Below are positions 8,480 to 16,921 of a stretch of DNA of 64,000 nucleotides, in pieces (the first letter of the stretch is position 1; every line of letters starts with the position of its first letter). The translations under genes were made by a program, and so were the position numbers. The notes below the pieces were generated by a model. That model was not told where the DNA came from. It saw nothing but the letters and a program-made list of their open reading frames with translations, and made no database searches. Location: NCBI RefSeq assembly GCF_001648155.1, contig NZ_CP015199.1, positions 744,001 through 808,000 on the forward strand. Reading direction: 5' to 3'. Source of the stretch: Chryseobacterium glaciei. GTDB taxonomy: Bacteria > Bacteroidota > Bacteroidia > Flavobacteriales > Weeksellaceae.

Positions 8480-9086
8480 ATATATTCTTATAGCCGATGA
8501 TCACGACGTTGTACTGGCAGGTACGAGCTTAATTTTAGAATCAAGAATACCCAACGTAATTATTGATCAGGCTGAAGATTATCCCGAAGCACTGGAAAAG
8601 ATTTCCAGGCAAAAATATGACCTTGTTATTTTAGATATCAATATGCCGGAGACGAAAAATAAAAAAATGATCCCCGAAATTAAAGAACTTGATCCTGATG
8701 TAAAAATCCTGATATTTTCTGCTTACGAAGAAGAAATAGCCGTACAGTATATAAGAGAAGGCGCTAATGGATATCTCAGTAAGCTGAGCAAGGTTGATGA
8801 GATTTCAGATGCCGTGAGCAGAATATTCTCTGAAGGTTATTATTATCCGTCTGCTATTGTCAATCAATTATTGCAGGAATCGCCGTCGGATACCATAAAA
8901 AATCTTTCAGAAAGAGAATATGAAATTTTTATCTTAATGGTAAAAGGCTATGGGAATTTAGAAATCTCAAATACCATGAATATCCAAATGACCACCATCA
9001 GCACGTACAAAAAAAGAATTCATAATAAATTGAAAACCAAAAATCTTGCTGATCTTATTAAGCTTTATCAAACTTATATATCTTAA
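8472..9086 (+). CDS. NarL/LuxR-family response regulator
   Basis: A 204-residue regulator: receiver domain (1-120) with acidic pocket D9/D10 and phospho-acceptor D55 in LVILDINMPE, and a C-terminal LuxR-type helix-turn-helix (LSEREYEIFILMVKGYGNLEISNTM...STYKKRIHNKLKTKN). Its start overlaps the kinase stop by 8 bp, so it is the cognate partner. It is followed by a 36-nt perfect palindrome terminator and then two secreted-protein genes, which are the nearest candidate targets (inference). Confidence 0.93.
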   Translation: MTKYILIADDHDVVLAGTSLILESRIPNVIIDQAEDYPEALEKISRQKYDLVILDINMPETKNKKMIPEIKELDPDVKILIFSAYEEEIAVQYIREGANGYLSKLSKVDEISDAVSRIFSEGYYYPSAIVNQLLQESPSDTIKNLSEREYEIFILMVKGYGNLEISNTMNIQMTTISTYKKRIHNKLKTKNLADLIKLYQTYIS

Positions 9087-9170
9087 CTATTTTTCTGTTT
9101 GTTAGGTTGTAGCGATTTCAAAATATAATGAAAAATAAGTTGTACAACAAAAATAAAAACATCAACTTAT

Positions 9171-9213
9171 TAAGAGCCGTGTAGAAAATTTTCTACACGG
9201 CTCTTAATTTTAT
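9171..9213 (+). terminator. Strong terminator after the two-component pair
   Basis: A perfect 36-nt inverted repeat with arms TAAGAGCCGTGTAGAAAA and complement (9171-9206), followed by AT-rich, T-containing sequence. Confidence 0.85.
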
Positions 9214-9352
9214 TCTACAAAATATGAGTTTTATTATAGAACTATTCCTATAATTTTACATTATTATAAAAGAGCATATAAGTCCTCGGTTAATGCTCCA
9301 TTCATTCCGGTAAAAGATTAATAAAGATTTTCAACAACAAAAACATTAATAA

Positions 9353-10465
9353 ATGCGTAAAAAATTTACAACATTATTAAAAGTAGTAGGATTACTAATT
9401 TCTTCTATTGCTTTTGCACAGACAGGAAATGTAGGAGTAAACACTCCAAATCCGGGATCTACAATGGATATTAACGGATCTGTAGCCGCAAATTACAGCG
9501 CAGTAAATACAACACCCTACAATTTAACCTCAACAAATTTCCATGTATCTTATAACGGTACATCGAATGCTGTATTTAATCTTCCGACAGCAATAAGCGG
9601 GACCGGAAATTTCAAAGGAAGAATGTACACGATCAAAAACAACACAAATTTTACAATAACAGTAAATGCCGCAGCTCCGGAAATAATCAACGGAAACCCA
9701 AGCATTTTAGTCCCTGCAAATCAGAGCGCACAACTAATCAATACAGGTCTTACAGGAGCTAATTCTACATGGGAAATGGTCTCTTCAAACAACATAACAG
9801 CCAGCAACGGTACTACTCTCTCTGGTACTGACGTGAGATTAGGCGGCACACTTTCTCAGGCAACCAACATTGATACAGCAGGAAATAATCTAAGTGTCAA
9901 CGGAACAGGAAAGATTCTGGTGGGTACCAATGTACTTCCTGCGGGAGCTTCAAATTCTAAACTTGTAATTGACAATGGGACAACAAACGGTGCATTACAG
10001 ATCAAGGATGGTACTGAGCAACTTGGATATGTACTTACAAGTGATGCGAATGGTTTGGCAACCTGGTCGTCTACAACAACCACCTCTTTTGCAAATAATT
10101 GGACTCCTTATACAGGAACATTAACCAATCCTTTTACAGCTCCCACGGGTATAAGTGGTGTATCTACAGGAGTTTCAGTAGTAATCCCTTCAAAAGGTTG
10201 GTATTTCTTCCGTTTTGGTATTGCCATTAATTCTGATTGTAATGATTACATTTTCTATATTAACGGTTCTGGAGATGTCTGGAAAAGCTATTGTACATCT
10301 AGTACTGCCGTTTTTATGAGTCCAAGAGACCAGAACCGGGTATTATATTTTCCCGCACCAGGAACTTATCCTGTATTAGCAGCTAAAACTAATGGTGTTG
10401 TACCTATAGGTTTTAATATAGGTAACCCTAGTTTTTATCTTGATTTTGTGAAATTCCAGAATTAA
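9353..10465 (+). CDS. Secreted repeat-poor beta-rich protein, paralogue 1
   Basis: A 370-residue exported protein with signal peptide MRKKFTTLLKVVGLLISSIAFAQ. After cleavage it carries the motif TGNVGVNTPNPGSTMDINGS shared with the next gene. The middle region is rich in Thr, Asn and Ser and predicted to be beta-strand; the C-terminal ~130 residues (from NWTPYTG) have alternating aromatic/Gly patterns (KGWYFFRFGI) compatible with a jelly-roll of C1q/TNF-like type, although less clear than in the neighbour. No T9SS tail and no lipobox are visible, so final location is uncertain. Function unknown. Similar flavobacterial proteins are usually annotated as hypothetical. Confidence 0.75.
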   Translation: MRKKFTTLLKVVGLLISSIAFAQTGNVGVNTPNPGSTMDINGSVAANYSAVNTTPYNLTSTNFHVSYNGTSNAVFNLPTAISGTGNFKGRMYTIKNNTNFTITVNAAAPEIINGNPSILVPANQSAQLINTGLTGANSTWEMVSSNNITASNGTTLSGTDVRLGGTLSQATNIDTAGNNLSVNGTGKILVGTNVLPAGASNSKLVIDNGTTNGALQIKDGTEQLGYVLTSDANGLATWSSTTTTSFANNWTPYTGTLTNPFTAPTGISGVSTGVSVVIPSKGWYFFRFGIAINSDCNDYIFYINGSGDVWKSYCTSSTAVFMSPRDQNRVLYFPAPGTYPVLAAKTNGVVPIGFNIGNPSFYLDFVKFQN

Positions 10466-10559
10466 TATAAAGCTGATCTTCTCACTTTTATTTAATGGTA
10501 AACTGTTACAAATTCTATTTTAAATATTCTGTTGAACACTTTCACAAACATATTTTCGT

Positions 10560-11483
10560 ATGAAAAGAAATCTGATTTTCTTATTATTAGCAATTCTAAA
10601 CTGTGTTTTGATTTCTGCACAGGCTGGAAATGTAGGAGTTAACACGCCAAATCCCGGCAGCAAATTTACAGTAAACGGCTCATTCGCTGCAGCATACAGC
10701 TCTGTAGCTACAAGCGGGCCGGTTGGAGCTGATGATTATTATATTGCATATAGCAGCGGCAGTAATGGGACTTTAACATTACCTGCTGCCATCAACGGAT
10801 TAGGTAATTTCATCGGACGTACCTACCATTTTAAAAATACAGGAACAGCAAACTTTTCGGTAGCAGCCAACGGAAGTGAATTAATTGACAATCAGAGTGG
10901 TGCCGGTGTGGCATCAATCAATGTACCACCGGGTTATTATGCTTTTTTTATAAGTAAAGGATTGACGACAGGAACAACGTGGGAACTGATTTTGCTTTCA
11001 AGCTCAGACAGCCTTCCCGCTGCAGCATCTACTTATGCTTTTTCCACGGTAAGTACCACAACAAGGCAGACCATGCCCGCCACCACCGGTCCGTATATTG
11101 CTACAGAAATTGTTTATCCGCAGGGAATGGTGGTAAATACAGGAAATGCCTTAAATACCTCAACTGGACGATTTACAGCTCCTACAAACGGATACTATAT
11201 GTTTTATGGTTCTACCCAGTTTGATAACGGTTCGCTTCCCGGGAATCCTGCATTTAGCTTTGCCCTGCTTTATCTGATAAAAAATTTCAGCACAACTCCC
11301 AATAATGTATTAGTGCAGTCTTATCAGAATAATCCGGGAAGTCTCGTAGGAACAAATGTTTCGTGCATCACCTACCTGAACGCCGGAGAAACCATAAGTA
11401 TGGCTGCTGTAGCAGCAGTAGCCAGCGGCACTACGTATCAGATTGTGGTAAGCTCATTGTACGGTTACAAAATCGCAAATTAA
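10560..11483 (+). CDS. Secreted C1q-like jelly-roll protein, paralogue 2
   Basis: A 307-residue exported protein (signal peptide MKRNLIFLLLAILNCVLISAQ). Residues 22-40 repeat the GNVGVNTPNPGS motif of the upstream gene and residues 40-150 are alignable with it. The C-terminal half (about 170-307) reads GRFTAPTNGYYMFYGSTQFDN...LYLIKN...YLNAGETISMAAV, which follows the strand pattern of C1q/TNF-like domains (F-x-A-P-x-x-G-Y-Y, then hydrophobic-G-E). Such domains mediate trimerisation and binding. It lies 94 bp after paralogue 1 and is likely co-regulated. Role unknown; surface adhesion is inference. Confidence 0.75.
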   Translation: MKRNLIFLLLAILNCVLISAQAGNVGVNTPNPGSKFTVNGSFAAAYSSVATSGPVGADDYYIAYSSGSNGTLTLPAAINGLGNFIGRTYHFKNTGTANFSVAANGSELIDNQSGAGVASINVPPGYYAFFISKGLTTGTTWELILLSSSDSLPAAASTYAFSTVSTTTRQTMPATTGPYIATEIVYPQGMVVNTGNALNTSTGRFTAPTNGYYMFYGSTQFDNGSLPGNPAFSFALLYLIKNFSTTPNNVLVQSYQNNPGSLVGTNVSCITYLNAGETISMAAVAAVASGTTYQIVVSSLYGYKIAN

Positions 11484-11779
11484 TTTCAACTAAAAATCAT
11501 TTAACAATTAATCAATTTTATATTTGAGCTAAAAAGATTCTAATAACACAGTGAAAACTCTCAATCGTGTGGATTTCCCTCATTTCTATACGGTTTTACC
11601 ACTACTAAAGTCCGAAGATAGTTTCTACTACCTAGGACTTTGATAGGTTGATCCTATTTTACACTAAAAAAAGCACCTAATTAGTCCCGATAACAAACGG
11701 ATTCAACTATTAAAATTAATTTTTTATGACCTATATTTAATAAATAAATACTTCATTGCCGGTCTAAATAAATAGAAAA
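11484..11779. other. Intergenic region with imperfect hairpin, no gene
   Basis: No coding sequence is seen. An imperfect hairpin with arms AAAGTCC (11607-11613) and GGACTTT (11635-11641) lies in the middle. The region leads into the AraC-family fragment. Confidence 0.4.
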
Positions 11780-11992
11780 ATAATAAACGACTATAAAAAG
11801 TACGCTCTGTTTGGCAAGACCCTACTGCAGAAAATTGCATTGAAACCATCATTTAATTTCGATTTTCCGCTCACTGAGCAAGCCTGTTTTCTCTATGTTT
11901 TACAAGGTGAATTTCAATATCAGGTCGATCAAGAAAAGATGAATATTCCTGTCAATTATTCTTTATTACTGAATTGTATCAACTCCGGATAA
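11780..11992 (+). pseudogene. Truncated AraC-family regulator, N-terminal fragment
   Basis: In one frame from about 11780 the translation is INDYKKYALFGKTLLQKIAL, then KPSFNFDFPLTEQACFLYV, LQGEFQYQVDQEKMNIPVNY and SLLLNCINSG, ending at TAA 11990-11992. This pattern (a short cupin-like sensor arm) is what I know from the N-terminus of flavobacterial AraC-family regulators. No start codon precedes it, an in-frame stop lies at 11765, and the DNA-binding helix-turn-helix half is missing. It therefore looks like a decayed remnant. The family call is from recognition of the pattern, not from an alignment. Confidence 0.6.
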
Positions 11993-12075
11993 TAGGCAGA
12001 ACGCTTTTGATCATGTTTATTCTGTTTATCGCAGGTTCTGTTTATCAGTATCTAATGCAAAAAAAACAATAAACC
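11993..12075 (+). pseudogene. Possible C-terminal remnant of a membrane protein
   Basis: In another frame, directly after the AraC fragment, the translation RTLLIMFILFIAGSVYQYLMQKKQ ends at a TAA near 12072. It reads like one transmembrane helix with a basic tail, fused to unrelated sequence upstream. It is too short to identify and may be chance. Confidence 0.25.
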
Positions 12076-12110
12076 CGATCCAACGTACGTACAACAAGAA
12101 TAAGTCTACT

Positions 12111-12147
12111 AAAAAACTCACAAGAAATTTGTGAGCTTTTGTTTTTT
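12111..12147. terminator. Bidirectional terminator
   Basis: CTCACAA (12117-12123) pairs with TTGTGAG (12129-12135); A-run before and T-run after make it functional in both directions. It can end the SH3-protein transcript on the minus strand. Confidence 0.75.
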
Positions 12148-12176
12148 TATCATCAAGCTATTTTAATTTGTGAAAT

Positions 12177-13022
12177 TTACTTCAGTTTATAAGAATTACC
12201 GTCCCAAATATATGTTTTAGAAGCACGTTTTTTCTTTTCTCTGTCTTTATCATCCTTTTCCATTTCTTCCATTTTAAAAATGAAAGCATTTGGAATTCCG
12301 CCTTTGTCGTTTGGAAAAATAAATTCTTCGGTGTGATAATAAACATCGGCATCACCAACATTCATGAGCTGAGGAAGAGCTACCAACTTTTTATTTTTAA
12401 ATAAAATATATTGATCATAACTTGCAATTCCGCAAGCTTCACCGGAAACCATCGCTTTTAAGGTTAATTCAACATTATTGAGCTTATGATTGCTTTCAAT
12501 CGTAAACGTTCCATAACTCAAACTTTCTGCAGAACCAGTATCAAAGGAAACCTCATCAATTAATGTATTTCCTTCGACTACTTTTACAGCAGCGATATTT
12601 TGATTAATAATAATTTCAGGATATTGCTTGTCTTTTTTGTTAATTGTTTTCGTTAAGCCAAAAAGAAAATCATAACCGTTTTTATTTCTGTAACCTACAC
12701 AAAGATTTCCGCCCCAAATGTAACCTTCTGAGGTTTTATCGTCTTTTTGATAAAATATTTTGTACCAATTTGCTCTTCGCTCTCCTAATTTCAAAATGGT
12801 TTCATCTTGTTTAATGATCAAAACCTGTTGATTGGTTGGCAAAGAATCCAGAATTTGAGCATCGACCTTTGGTGATTGTCTTACTCTTGTCCAATCTGTG
12901 AATATTTTTTGAGTTTTATTTTCTTCAAAATTAAAAATTCCGTTGGCATAGGAAATTTCCTCGTCTTGTGCAGAAAAGAATTGAATGATTAATAAAAATA
13001 AAACTGTAAATAAAGATTTCAT
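12177..13022 (-). CDS. Secreted SH3-domain protein of unknown function
   Basis: A 281-residue protein with signal peptide MKSLFTVLFLLIIQFFSAQ. I chose the ATG at 13022 because it begins the signal peptide; a longer frame to 13052 would add ten polar residues before it and overlap prmA. Residues about 35-105 look like a bacterial SH3 domain (WTRVRQSPKVDAQILDSL...WYKIFYQ...GYIWGGNL), often a peptidoglycan or envelope ligand domain. The remainder has no motif I recognise, and the C-terminus ends in a Lys/Glu-rich stretch. It lies 19 bp after prmA and is probably in the same transcript. Confidence 0.75.
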   Translation of the reverse strand: MKSLFTVLFLLIIQFFSAQDEEISYANGIFNFEENKTQKIFTDWTRVRQSPKVDAQILDSLPTNQQVLIIKQDETILKLGERRANWYKIFYQKDDKTSEGYIWGGNLCVGYRNKNGYDFLFGLTKTINKKDKQYPEIIINQNIAAVKVVEGNTLIDEVSFDTGSAESLSYGTFTIESNHKLNNVELTLKAMVSGEACGIASYDQYILFKNKKLVALPQLMNVGDADVYYHTEEFIFPNDKGGIPNAFIFKMEEMEKDDKDREKKKRASKTYIWDGNSYKLK

Positions 13023-13041
13023 ATTAATATTTTGCGGTGTT

Positions 13042-13869
13042 TTATTTCTCAAGCAATAAACTTACCCATTCTTCACGTTGAAGTTGTTTTTTCAATTCAA
13101 GTCCATTTTCTTTGCAAACTTCTAAAATATCGTCAACATCAAAGAAACATAATCCTGAAAGCAATAATTTTCCGCCATCATTTAACACTGAAACATAAGT
13201 CGGAATATCTGAAATCAAGATATTACGGTTGATATTCGCTAAAATAATATCATAATTTTCTTTTCCTAAATTTTCGGCAGTTCCTTGTTCGATATCTAAT
13301 TCTACTCCGTTTCTTACTGAGTTTTCTTTTGAATTTTCAACTGACCATTCGTCGATATCAATTGCTTTTGTTTCAGCTGCTCCGATTTGTTTGGCATAAA
13401 TCGCCAAAACCGAAGTTCCACAACCCATATCTAAGACTTTTTTGCCATTAAAATCAATATCCATCATCTGTTGGATCATCAAATGCGTTGTCGGGTGATG
13501 CCCCGTTCCGAAAGACATTTTAGGCTGAATGATAATTTCATGCATTCCCGGAACCGATTCGTGGAATTCTGCTCTGATCAATACTTTATCGTCGATATTT
13601 ATTGGTGAAAAATTCTTTTCCCATTCTTCGTTCCAATTAATGTTAGGCATTTCTTTGAAAGTGTATTCAATTTTAACGTCTTCATTTTGGAAAAGTGGTA
13701 ATGCTTTAAGTTCCTCTTCCTTAAATAAATCTTTCTGAATATAACCTAAAATACCCTCCAATTCTTCTGTGAAGCTATCAAAACCTATCTCGATAAGCTC
13801 TGCCATTAATATATCACTCCAAGGCTGAAGCGGAGAAATCTTGAAATCGAATTCTAAATAATTTTGCAT
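13042..13869 (-). CDS. prmA: Ribosomal protein L11 methyltransferase
   Basis: A 275-residue enzyme that should methylate lysines and the N-terminus of ribosomal protein L11 using S-adenosylmethionine. VLDMGCGTSVLAIYAKQIGA is motif I, AIDIDEWSVENSKEN binds the adenosine, and DIILANINRNIL matches the NPP-like motif IV of the family. FGTGHHPTTHLM before motif I is characteristic of PrmA. I prefer the ATG at 13869 over the upstream frame to 13887: the -7 box on this strand (13885-13892) would place the transcript start near 13878, inside the longer frame. Confidence 0.92.
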   Translation of the reverse strand: MQNYLEFDFKISPLQPWSDILMAELIEIGFDSFTEELEGILGYIQKDLFKEEELKALPLFQNEDVKIEYTFKEMPNINWNEEWEKNFSPINIDDKVLIRAEFHESVPGMHEIIIQPKMSFGTGHHPTTHLMIQQMMDIDFNGKKVLDMGCGTSVLAIYAKQIGAAETKAIDIDEWSVENSKENSVRNGVELDIEQGTAENLGKENYDIILANINRNILISDIPTYVSVLNDGGKLLLSGLCFFDVDDILEVCKENGLELKKQLQREEWVSLLLEK

Positions 13870-13884
13870 GTGAATAATTTGTTG

Positions 13885-13892
13885 CAAAAATA
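13885..13892 (-). promoter_or_regulatory. -7 element for prmA
   Basis: On the minus strand TATTTTTG matches TAnnTTTG, 16 bp upstream of the chosen prmA ATG. The -33 element is not evident. Confidence 0.5.
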
Positions 13893-13925
13893 AAACTACT
13901 TTTTTGATTTATTGGAATATTGTGC

Positions 13926-14130
13926 TTTTGTTTTTTTTAACGCAAAGAGCGCAAAGGTTTATTAAAATTGATATGCATATTTTCGTTCGCAAAGGCGTTT
14001 CACTCAGCAAAGATCGCGTCATGATTATCATTAAGTTTGTCATCTTGGAAGGATCTAGGCAATTATTTAAGTTTTGGCTAGTTTTATGTATAAAAAAAGT
14101 GGGCTAAAGCCCACTCCTATTGATATTATT
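13926..14130. repeat. Composite intergenic repeats
   Basis: This gene-free segment strings together several short repeats seen elsewhere in the window: a TTTAACGCAAAGAGCGCAAAG unit (compare 63577-63600), TTTGTCATCTTGGAAGGATCT near 14036 (compare the REP-like unit at 16854) and the palindrome AGTGGGCTAAAGCCCACT at 14098-14115 (compare 15067-15082). The ORF crossing it is not credible. Confidence 0.6.
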
Positions 14131-14184
14131 CTTCAAATTTAAAATTAGAAAATTTTTAACTCAAAATCTTAAATTTTAAACCGT

Positions 14185-14898
14185 TTATGGATTTGTAGAG
14201 AAAATAGACCCGTTCGCAATCAAAGCTCTTCTGTTCATTTTTAAAATATCTCTTACCCATTCTGCGAAATCTTCCGGTTGAAGAACTGTTTCAGGGTTTC
14301 CGTCTGTTAATCCACCTTGGATCGACATATCAGAAGCGATTGTACTTGGCGTTAATGTGATGACACGGATATTTTGTTTTCTCCATTCCGCCATCATGGA
14401 TTGAGATAAAGAAACAACCGCTGCTTTTGAAGCTGCATATGCTGACATATTCGGACCACCTTTTAATCCAGCTGTTGATGCTACGTTGACGATATCTCCT
14501 TCACCCTTTGCTTTCATGAAAGGATGAACTGCTTTTGCAGCATAATATACTCCGAAAAGATTCGTTTTAATCACCTGTTCCCAAGTTTCAGAAGGCATTT
14601 CTTCTATCGTTCCAAAGTCTCCGATTCCTGCGTTGTTGATTAAAATATCGATTCCGCCCAACTGTTCTGCCAAAGATTCGATTCCTGATTTCACGTGAAT
14701 TTCATTATCCATACTGAAAACGGCATAACATGCATTGACACCCAATTTTTGGATCTCATCAACCGTCATTTTAAGGTTTTCTTCGTTTCTACCTGTAATT
14801 CCGATATTCACTCCTTCATTTGCCAATGCCAAAGCAACCGCTTTACCAAGACCTCTTCCTCCGCCTGTAACGATAGCGTTTTTTCCCTGTATGTTCAT
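14185..14898 (-). CDS. Short-chain dehydrogenase/reductase (FabG-like)
   Basis: A 237-residue classical SDR. Cofactor motif TGGGRGLG (11-18), NNAG (88-91), Asn113, and catalytic Ser141, Tyr154 and Lys158 (STAGLKGGPNMSAYAASK) are all present. Length and motifs match the 3-oxoacyl-ACP reductase-like group, but many such enzymes act on other alcohols or ketones, and the gene is not beside other fatty-acid genes. Substrate is not assigned. A TAAATTTG -7 element on this strand (14924-14931) precedes the start by about 26 bp. Confidence 0.9.
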   Translation of the reverse strand: MNIQGKNAIVTGGGRGLGKAVALALANEGVNIGITGRNEENLKMTVDEIQKLGVNACYAVFSMDNEIHVKSGIESLAEQLGGIDILINNAGIGDFGTIEEMPSETWEQVIKTNLFGVYYAAKAVHPFMKAKGEGDIVNVASTAGLKGGPNMSAYAASKAAVVSLSQSMMAEWRKQNIRVITLTPSTIASDMSIQGGLTDGNPETVLQPEDFAEWVRDILKMNRRALIANGSIFSTNP

Positions 14899-14923
14899 TT
14901 TGATAGTATTTTATTCGTTTAAG

Positions 14924-14931
14924 CAAATTTA
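14924..14931 (-). promoter_or_regulatory. -7 element for the SDR gene
   Basis: On the minus strand TAAATTTG matches TAnnTTTG; a TTG (14956-14958 on plus as CAA) lies 24 bp upstream, slightly beyond the usual spacing. Confidence 0.5.
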
Positions 14932-14950
14932 CGAAAGGGATTTTTGATTG

Positions 14951-15150
14951 AAACACAAATGAACACAAATATTTTTCACAGATCACACAAATTTATTAAC
15001 CACAAAAGTTTTAATTAAATATTTTTAAGTTTTGGCTAAAGCCAATTGAATTGTTAATTTCAACAAACGGGCTAAAGCCCGTTCCTATTTATAATATCAC
15101 ACGTTTTAATTGTGTTTATTCGTGAAAAATATTTGTGTTCATTTGTGTTT
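14951..15150. repeat. 200-bp MITE-like element with 29-bp perfect terminal inverted repeats
   Basis: 14951-14979 (beginning AAACACAAATGAACACAAAT) is the exact reverse complement of 15122-15150. The interior contains GGCTAAAGCC twice, once as the palindrome ACGGGCTAAAGCCCGT (15067-15082). There is no ORF. It occupies most of the 337-bp gap between the SDR and phosphoesterase genes. Confidence 0.8.
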
Positions 15151-15181
15151 AAAACAGATTTAAATTTTAATCAAAAAAAAT

Positions 15182-15208
15182 AAAACCGACTCCACATGAA
15201 GTCGGTTT
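15182..15208 (-). terminator. Terminator of the phosphoesterase gene
   Basis: AAACCGACT and AGTCGGTTT pair around an eight-base loop; on the minus strand the stem is followed by TTTTATTTTTTTT. Confidence 0.85.
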
Positions 15209-15235
15209 CTTGAAAGTATAATAAAAAATGAAAAA

Positions 15236-16813
15236 CTAAGGAATAAGAATAGGGTTTTGAACCTCGAATTCTTGTGTTGTTGTGAACTGATTTCCATACA
15301 TATCCACTGCTTTTACCTCAACTTTATGTTTTCCTAATGTTAATTTTTTAGGAAAAGCACCTGTCCAGATGTGTTTTGACATTTCCGGGTTTGAAGGTCT
15401 TCTTCCCGGTAAAAGATTTGGAGTAACGTCCCATTTGAAAACTGACATTACAAAGTTTGGATCCAAGGTTTCGTCATACTCCATTGCTTCCCACTGATCG
15501 CCGTCGATTCTGTATTCTACCTTGTCTTTTTTGCTTCCCATGAAGAAATTAGCCAAGATTTTTGCAGAAGTTCTGCTAGGAATTGCTTTCGGAACATATA
15601 AACCGATCTGATAATCTTCCGGTTTTCCGGCTGTTTTGTATTTAACTTTATATTGATTATCATTAAAACTGATGAAAGAATACCCTTTTGCAGTACCATC
15701 TCTCATGGTTGAAGTCGGCAATCCTGCATCGTCTGCCGTTCCGGACCACCAGTCACCGCAAGTTGTTCCTGCATTAAATTCGTGAAGATCTTTTGACCCG
15801 TTCCAACCTGCTTGTTTTCCGTAGAAAATTTGTTGTTGGATGTGCGTGTGGGCCGATAAAATCAAAGCATTTTGAAAAGGTGTCAGATAATCAAATAATT
15901 TCTGACGGTCTGCATTTCTGAAATTATCTTCGTTTTTATGATCCAACGGAATGTGGAAAGAAACGACAACCAATTTGCTTTTATCAACTAATTTAAGGTC
16001 ATTTTCCACGAATTTCAACTGATCTTCGCGAAAACCTCCCCAATAACCTTTTCCATCTCTCGGATCCGGATACAAAATGTCATCCAAAATAATGAAGTGA
16101 ACATTCCCATAATTGAAAGAGTAATTAGCAGGTCCAAAATTAGATTCAAACGTTTCGTCTGAGAGTAAATCTTCTTTTGCATCGTAGTTCATGTCGTGGT
16201 TCCCCATCACGTTATACCAAGGTAAACCAACTTCTTTCATTACATCTGCGTAAGGTTTTTGTAAACTTAAATTATCTCCAACCAAGTCACCTAAACTAAT
16301 TCCTAACACTGCATTTTTCTTGGTATTTTTAACCTCATTTACAATCGATCTTTTGAAATAATCCAATTCTTTTTCTGTGTAAGGTTGAGGATCTCCGAAA
16401 ACTAAAATATCGAAGTTTTTGCTTTCGTTTTGCTTATTTAATGCAAAATTTAATTCTTTTGGAAGCTCTCCAGTCGGTGCAGTTCCTTTATATTTAAAAT
16501 CTGCAGGCGAACCTTTTGGTTTATATTGATAGTAATATTGAGGTAAATTATTTCCATTCACCGGAGTCATATATCCTGAAGGCTTAATCACAAAAACCGT
16601 CTGATTTTCCTGAATTGGTAAGCTGTATCTTCCGCTTTTATCAGTCAAAACTACCTGAGTTCCGTTTGAAACCGCTACTCCTTCGATTCCTTTTTCTTTA
16701 TTTTCTTTTTTCAGGTTTTTGTTAGTGTCTTCAAATACATATCCTGAAACAGAGGTTTGAGAAAATGCCATTGCTGAAATTAGTAAGCAGGGCATTAAAA
16801 ATTTTATATTCAT
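15236..16813 (-). CDS. Secreted calcineurin-like metallophosphoesterase
   Basis: A 525-residue protein with signal peptide MNIKFLMPCLLISAMAFSQ, an N-terminal beta-domain (about 20-95, VSGYVFEDTNKN...TDKSGRYSLPI) of MetallophosN type, the catalytic phosphoesterase core (about 134-370) and a C-terminal beta-domain (MetallophosC type). Core motifs: FGDPQ (D141; Gln in place of the usual His), GDLVGD, GNHD (204-207), FHIPLDH and SAHTH. It should hydrolyse a phosphate ester outside the cytoplasm. It follows susC/susD on the same strand, with a REP-like repeat between, suggesting processing of phosphorylated material imported by that system. Confidence 0.88.
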   Translation of the reverse strand: MNIKFLMPCLLISAMAFSQTSVSGYVFEDTNKNLKKENKEKGIEGVAVSNGTQVVLTDKSGRYSLPIQENQTVFVIKPSGYMTPVNGNNLPQYYYQYKPKGSPADFKYKGTAPTGELPKELNFALNKQNESKNFDILVFGDPQPYTEKELDYFKRSIVNEVKNTKKNAVLGISLGDLVGDNLSLQKPYADVMKEVGLPWYNVMGNHDMNYDAKEDLLSDETFESNFGPANYSFNYGNVHFIILDDILYPDPRDGKGYWGGFREDQLKFVENDLKLVDKSKLVVVSFHIPLDHKNEDNFRNADRQKLFDYLTPFQNALILSAHTHIQQQIFYGKQAGWNGSKDLHEFNAGTTCGDWWSGTADDAGLPTSTMRDGTAKGYSFISFNDNQYKVKYKTAGKPEDYQIGLYVPKAIPSRTSAKILANFFMGSKKDKVEYRIDGDQWEAMEYDETLDPNFVMSVFKWDVTPNLLPGRRPSNPEMSKHIWTGAFPKKLTLGKHKVEVKAVDMYGNQFTTTQEFEVQNPILIP

Positions 16814-16853
16814 TTTATTTTAATTATTAAGGTGGTTTTATTTTCAAATCCTC

Positions 16854-16920
16854 TTTGTCATCCTGCAAGGATCTCAACAATCTTGGAAAAACTTAGTTTA
16901 GATTCCTACGGAATGACAAA
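16854..16920. repeat. REP-like palindromic repeat
   Basis: Left arm TTTGTCATCCTGCAAGGATCT and right arm (reverse complement TTTGTCATTCCGTAGGAATCT) form a 67-bp imperfect inverted repeat, each arm also able to fold on itself. A related half-unit lies near 14036. Confidence 0.7.
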
Positions 16921-16921
16921 C

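Noticed and set aside
9087..9352. A riboswitch or small RNA in the gap after the response regulator
   Set aside because: Only a terminator palindrome is recognisable; no known riboswitch core was seen.
13904..14107. 67-residue plus-strand ORF
   Set aside because: It runs through several short intergenic repeats (13926-14115) and has no protein-like composition of its own.
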